From DAITQM01 sp036832975 (GTDB taxonomy: Bacteria > Pseudomonadota > Gammaproteobacteria > Xanthomonadales > Wenzhouxiangellaceae): a stretch of 5,672 bases of DNA. The position numbers and the translations under genes were made by a program. Below, piece after piece: positions 5,171-5,672 of this stretch (positions are counted from its first letter, which is position 1; every line of letters starts with the position of its first letter). The stretch lies in the NCBI GenBank assembly GCA_036832975.1, contig DAITQM010000046.1:1-5672 (forward strand). The letters run 5' to 3'. Under the pieces are notes generated by a model. That model saw nothing but the letters and a program-made list of their open reading frames with translations. It was not told the origin of the DNA and made no database searches.

Positions 5171-5672
5171 ATGTCATTTTGGGCAGATCAAAGCCGGGGA
5201 AGCACCCTGCTCACCTTCGATCCGGTTCGTACCACCCGGAAATCCAACCGGCCATCCAACCAGCACGCCCGGCGGCGGGCCTTGAGTCTGGCGGTCTCCG
5301 CCGCGTTGCTCGGCGCGGTGGCGGTCGACGTGCCGGCTCAGACCTTCCCGCCGGTCGTGCAGCTCTCGGGGCTCGATGGCAGCAATGGCTTCAAGCTCGA
5401 CGGCGAGGCGGCGGGCGATCGTTCCGGCTATTCGGTCGCGGCCGCCGGCGATATCAATGGCGACGGCCTTGACGATCTGATTGTCGGCGCTCTGTACGCC
5501 GACCCCAACGGCGACCGTTCCGGGCGCAGCTATGTGGTGTTCGGCCGAAGCACGGGCTTTACTTCGCCGTTGCTGCTATCCGCGCTCAATGGCACCAACG
5601 GCTTTAAGCTCGACGGTGAGGCGGCGTTAGATCGTTCCGGCTTTTCGGTCGCGGCCGCCGGCGATATCAATG
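5171..5672 (+). CDS. Exported FG-GAP repeat (integrin-alpha-like beta-propeller) protein, N-terminal part
   Basis: The frame is open from ATG 5171 to the window edge, so only the first 167 residues are seen. A long basic N-region ends in H-A-R-R-R (32-36). A hydrophobic stretch A-L-S-L-A-V-S-A-A-L-L-G-A-V-A-V (37-52) and V-P-A (54-56) follow, with likely signal peptidase I cleavage after Ala56. Then come near-identical 71-residue units beginning at residues 68 and 139. Each carries N-G-F-K-L-D-G-E-A-A and D-R-S-G-(Y/F)-S-V-A-A-A-G-D-I-N. The first unit shows a full calcium-loop motif, D94-x-N96-x-D98-G-x-x-D102, then L-I-V-G-A, the signature of FG-GAP blades of integrin-type propellers. Such proteins usually carry several blades and are secreted or on the cell surface, in adhesion or binding. 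It lies 108 bases after the anti-sigma gene on the same strand and may be the operon's last gene or a regulated target. Confidence 0.9.
   Translation, partial: MSFWADQSRGSTLLTFDPVRTTRKSNRPSNQHARRRALSLAVSAALLGAVAVDVPAQTFPPVVQLSGLDGSNGFKLDGEAAGDRSGYSVAAAGDINGDGLDDLIVGALYADPNGDRSGRSYVVFGRSTGFTSPLLLSALNGTNGFKLDGEAALDRSGFSVAAAGDIN
5372..5672 (+). repeat. Tandem 213-bp coding repeat encoding FG-GAP blades
   Basis: The first unit is 5372-5584 and the second starts at 5585 and is cut by the window end. Over the 88 comparable bases, 79 are identical, and the last 29 (5431-5459 against 5644-5672) match exactly. Of 29 comparable codons, 25 encode the same residue; the changes are D/N, S/T, G/L and Y/F. 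Four of the nine base differences are synonymous or part of conservative changes, consistent with amplification under protein-level selection. Confidence 0.85.

Noticed and set aside
5035..5472. Forward open frame overlapping the end of the anti-sigma gene and the start of the FG-GAP gene
   Set aside because: Its translation is Arg/Gly-rich without recognisable pattern, while another frame from 5171 carries the export signal and FG-GAP blades.
1..5672. CRISPR array, tRNA, rRNA or insertion sequence
   Set aside because: No regularly spaced non-coding repeats, tRNA-like cloverleaf, rRNA segments, transposase motifs or terminal inverted repeats were seen. The CHAT domain alone does not imply a CRISPR link.

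Overview
The window reads as a high-GC Gram-negative bacterium, probably a proteobacterium. That placement is inference from base composition, export signals and protein families; there is no rRNA or other marker gene. From about position 350 onward the DNA is strongly GC-rich with matching codon use. The first 300 bases are close to 50% GC (150 of 300 counted), so a compositional step lies just upstream of the second gene. All genes are on the + strand.

Layout: (1) 2-328, the 3' end of an unidentified protein gene that enters from the left. (2) 329-372, a short gap with a perfect AGGAGG. (3) 373-3660, a large apparently exported protein with an N-terminal beta-rich segment, a TPR-type helical repeat region and a C-terminal CHAT (caspase-like) domain with both catalytic residues. 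(4) 3677-4270, an ECF-like sigma-70 family factor. (5) 4337-5062, a single-pass membrane protein that looks like its anti-sigma factor. (6) 5063-5170, an untranslated gap with a small inverted repeat. (7) 5171 to the right edge, the start of an exported FG-GAP (integrin-alpha-like beta-propeller) protein, cut off by the window end.

Genes 3, 4 and 5 are tightly spaced (16 and 66 bases) and are most simply one operon; gene 7 follows 108 bases later and may be co-transcribed or have its own promoter. The arrangement suggests a trans-envelope signalling module. A cytoplasmic sigma factor would be held by a membrane anti-sigma factor whose C-terminal domain lies outside. An exported caspase-like protein encoded in the same operon could sense or trigger release, and an extracellular propeller protein could be target or output. 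The domain calls rest on motifs visible in the translations. The functional wiring is inference.

Two smaller observations stand out. Both junctions inside the operon are spanned by a short open frame that overlaps the upstream stop and the downstream start, which could act as a translational relay. The CHAT start codon lies inside a near-complete inverted repeat, with its Shine-Dalgarno sequence unusually far away.
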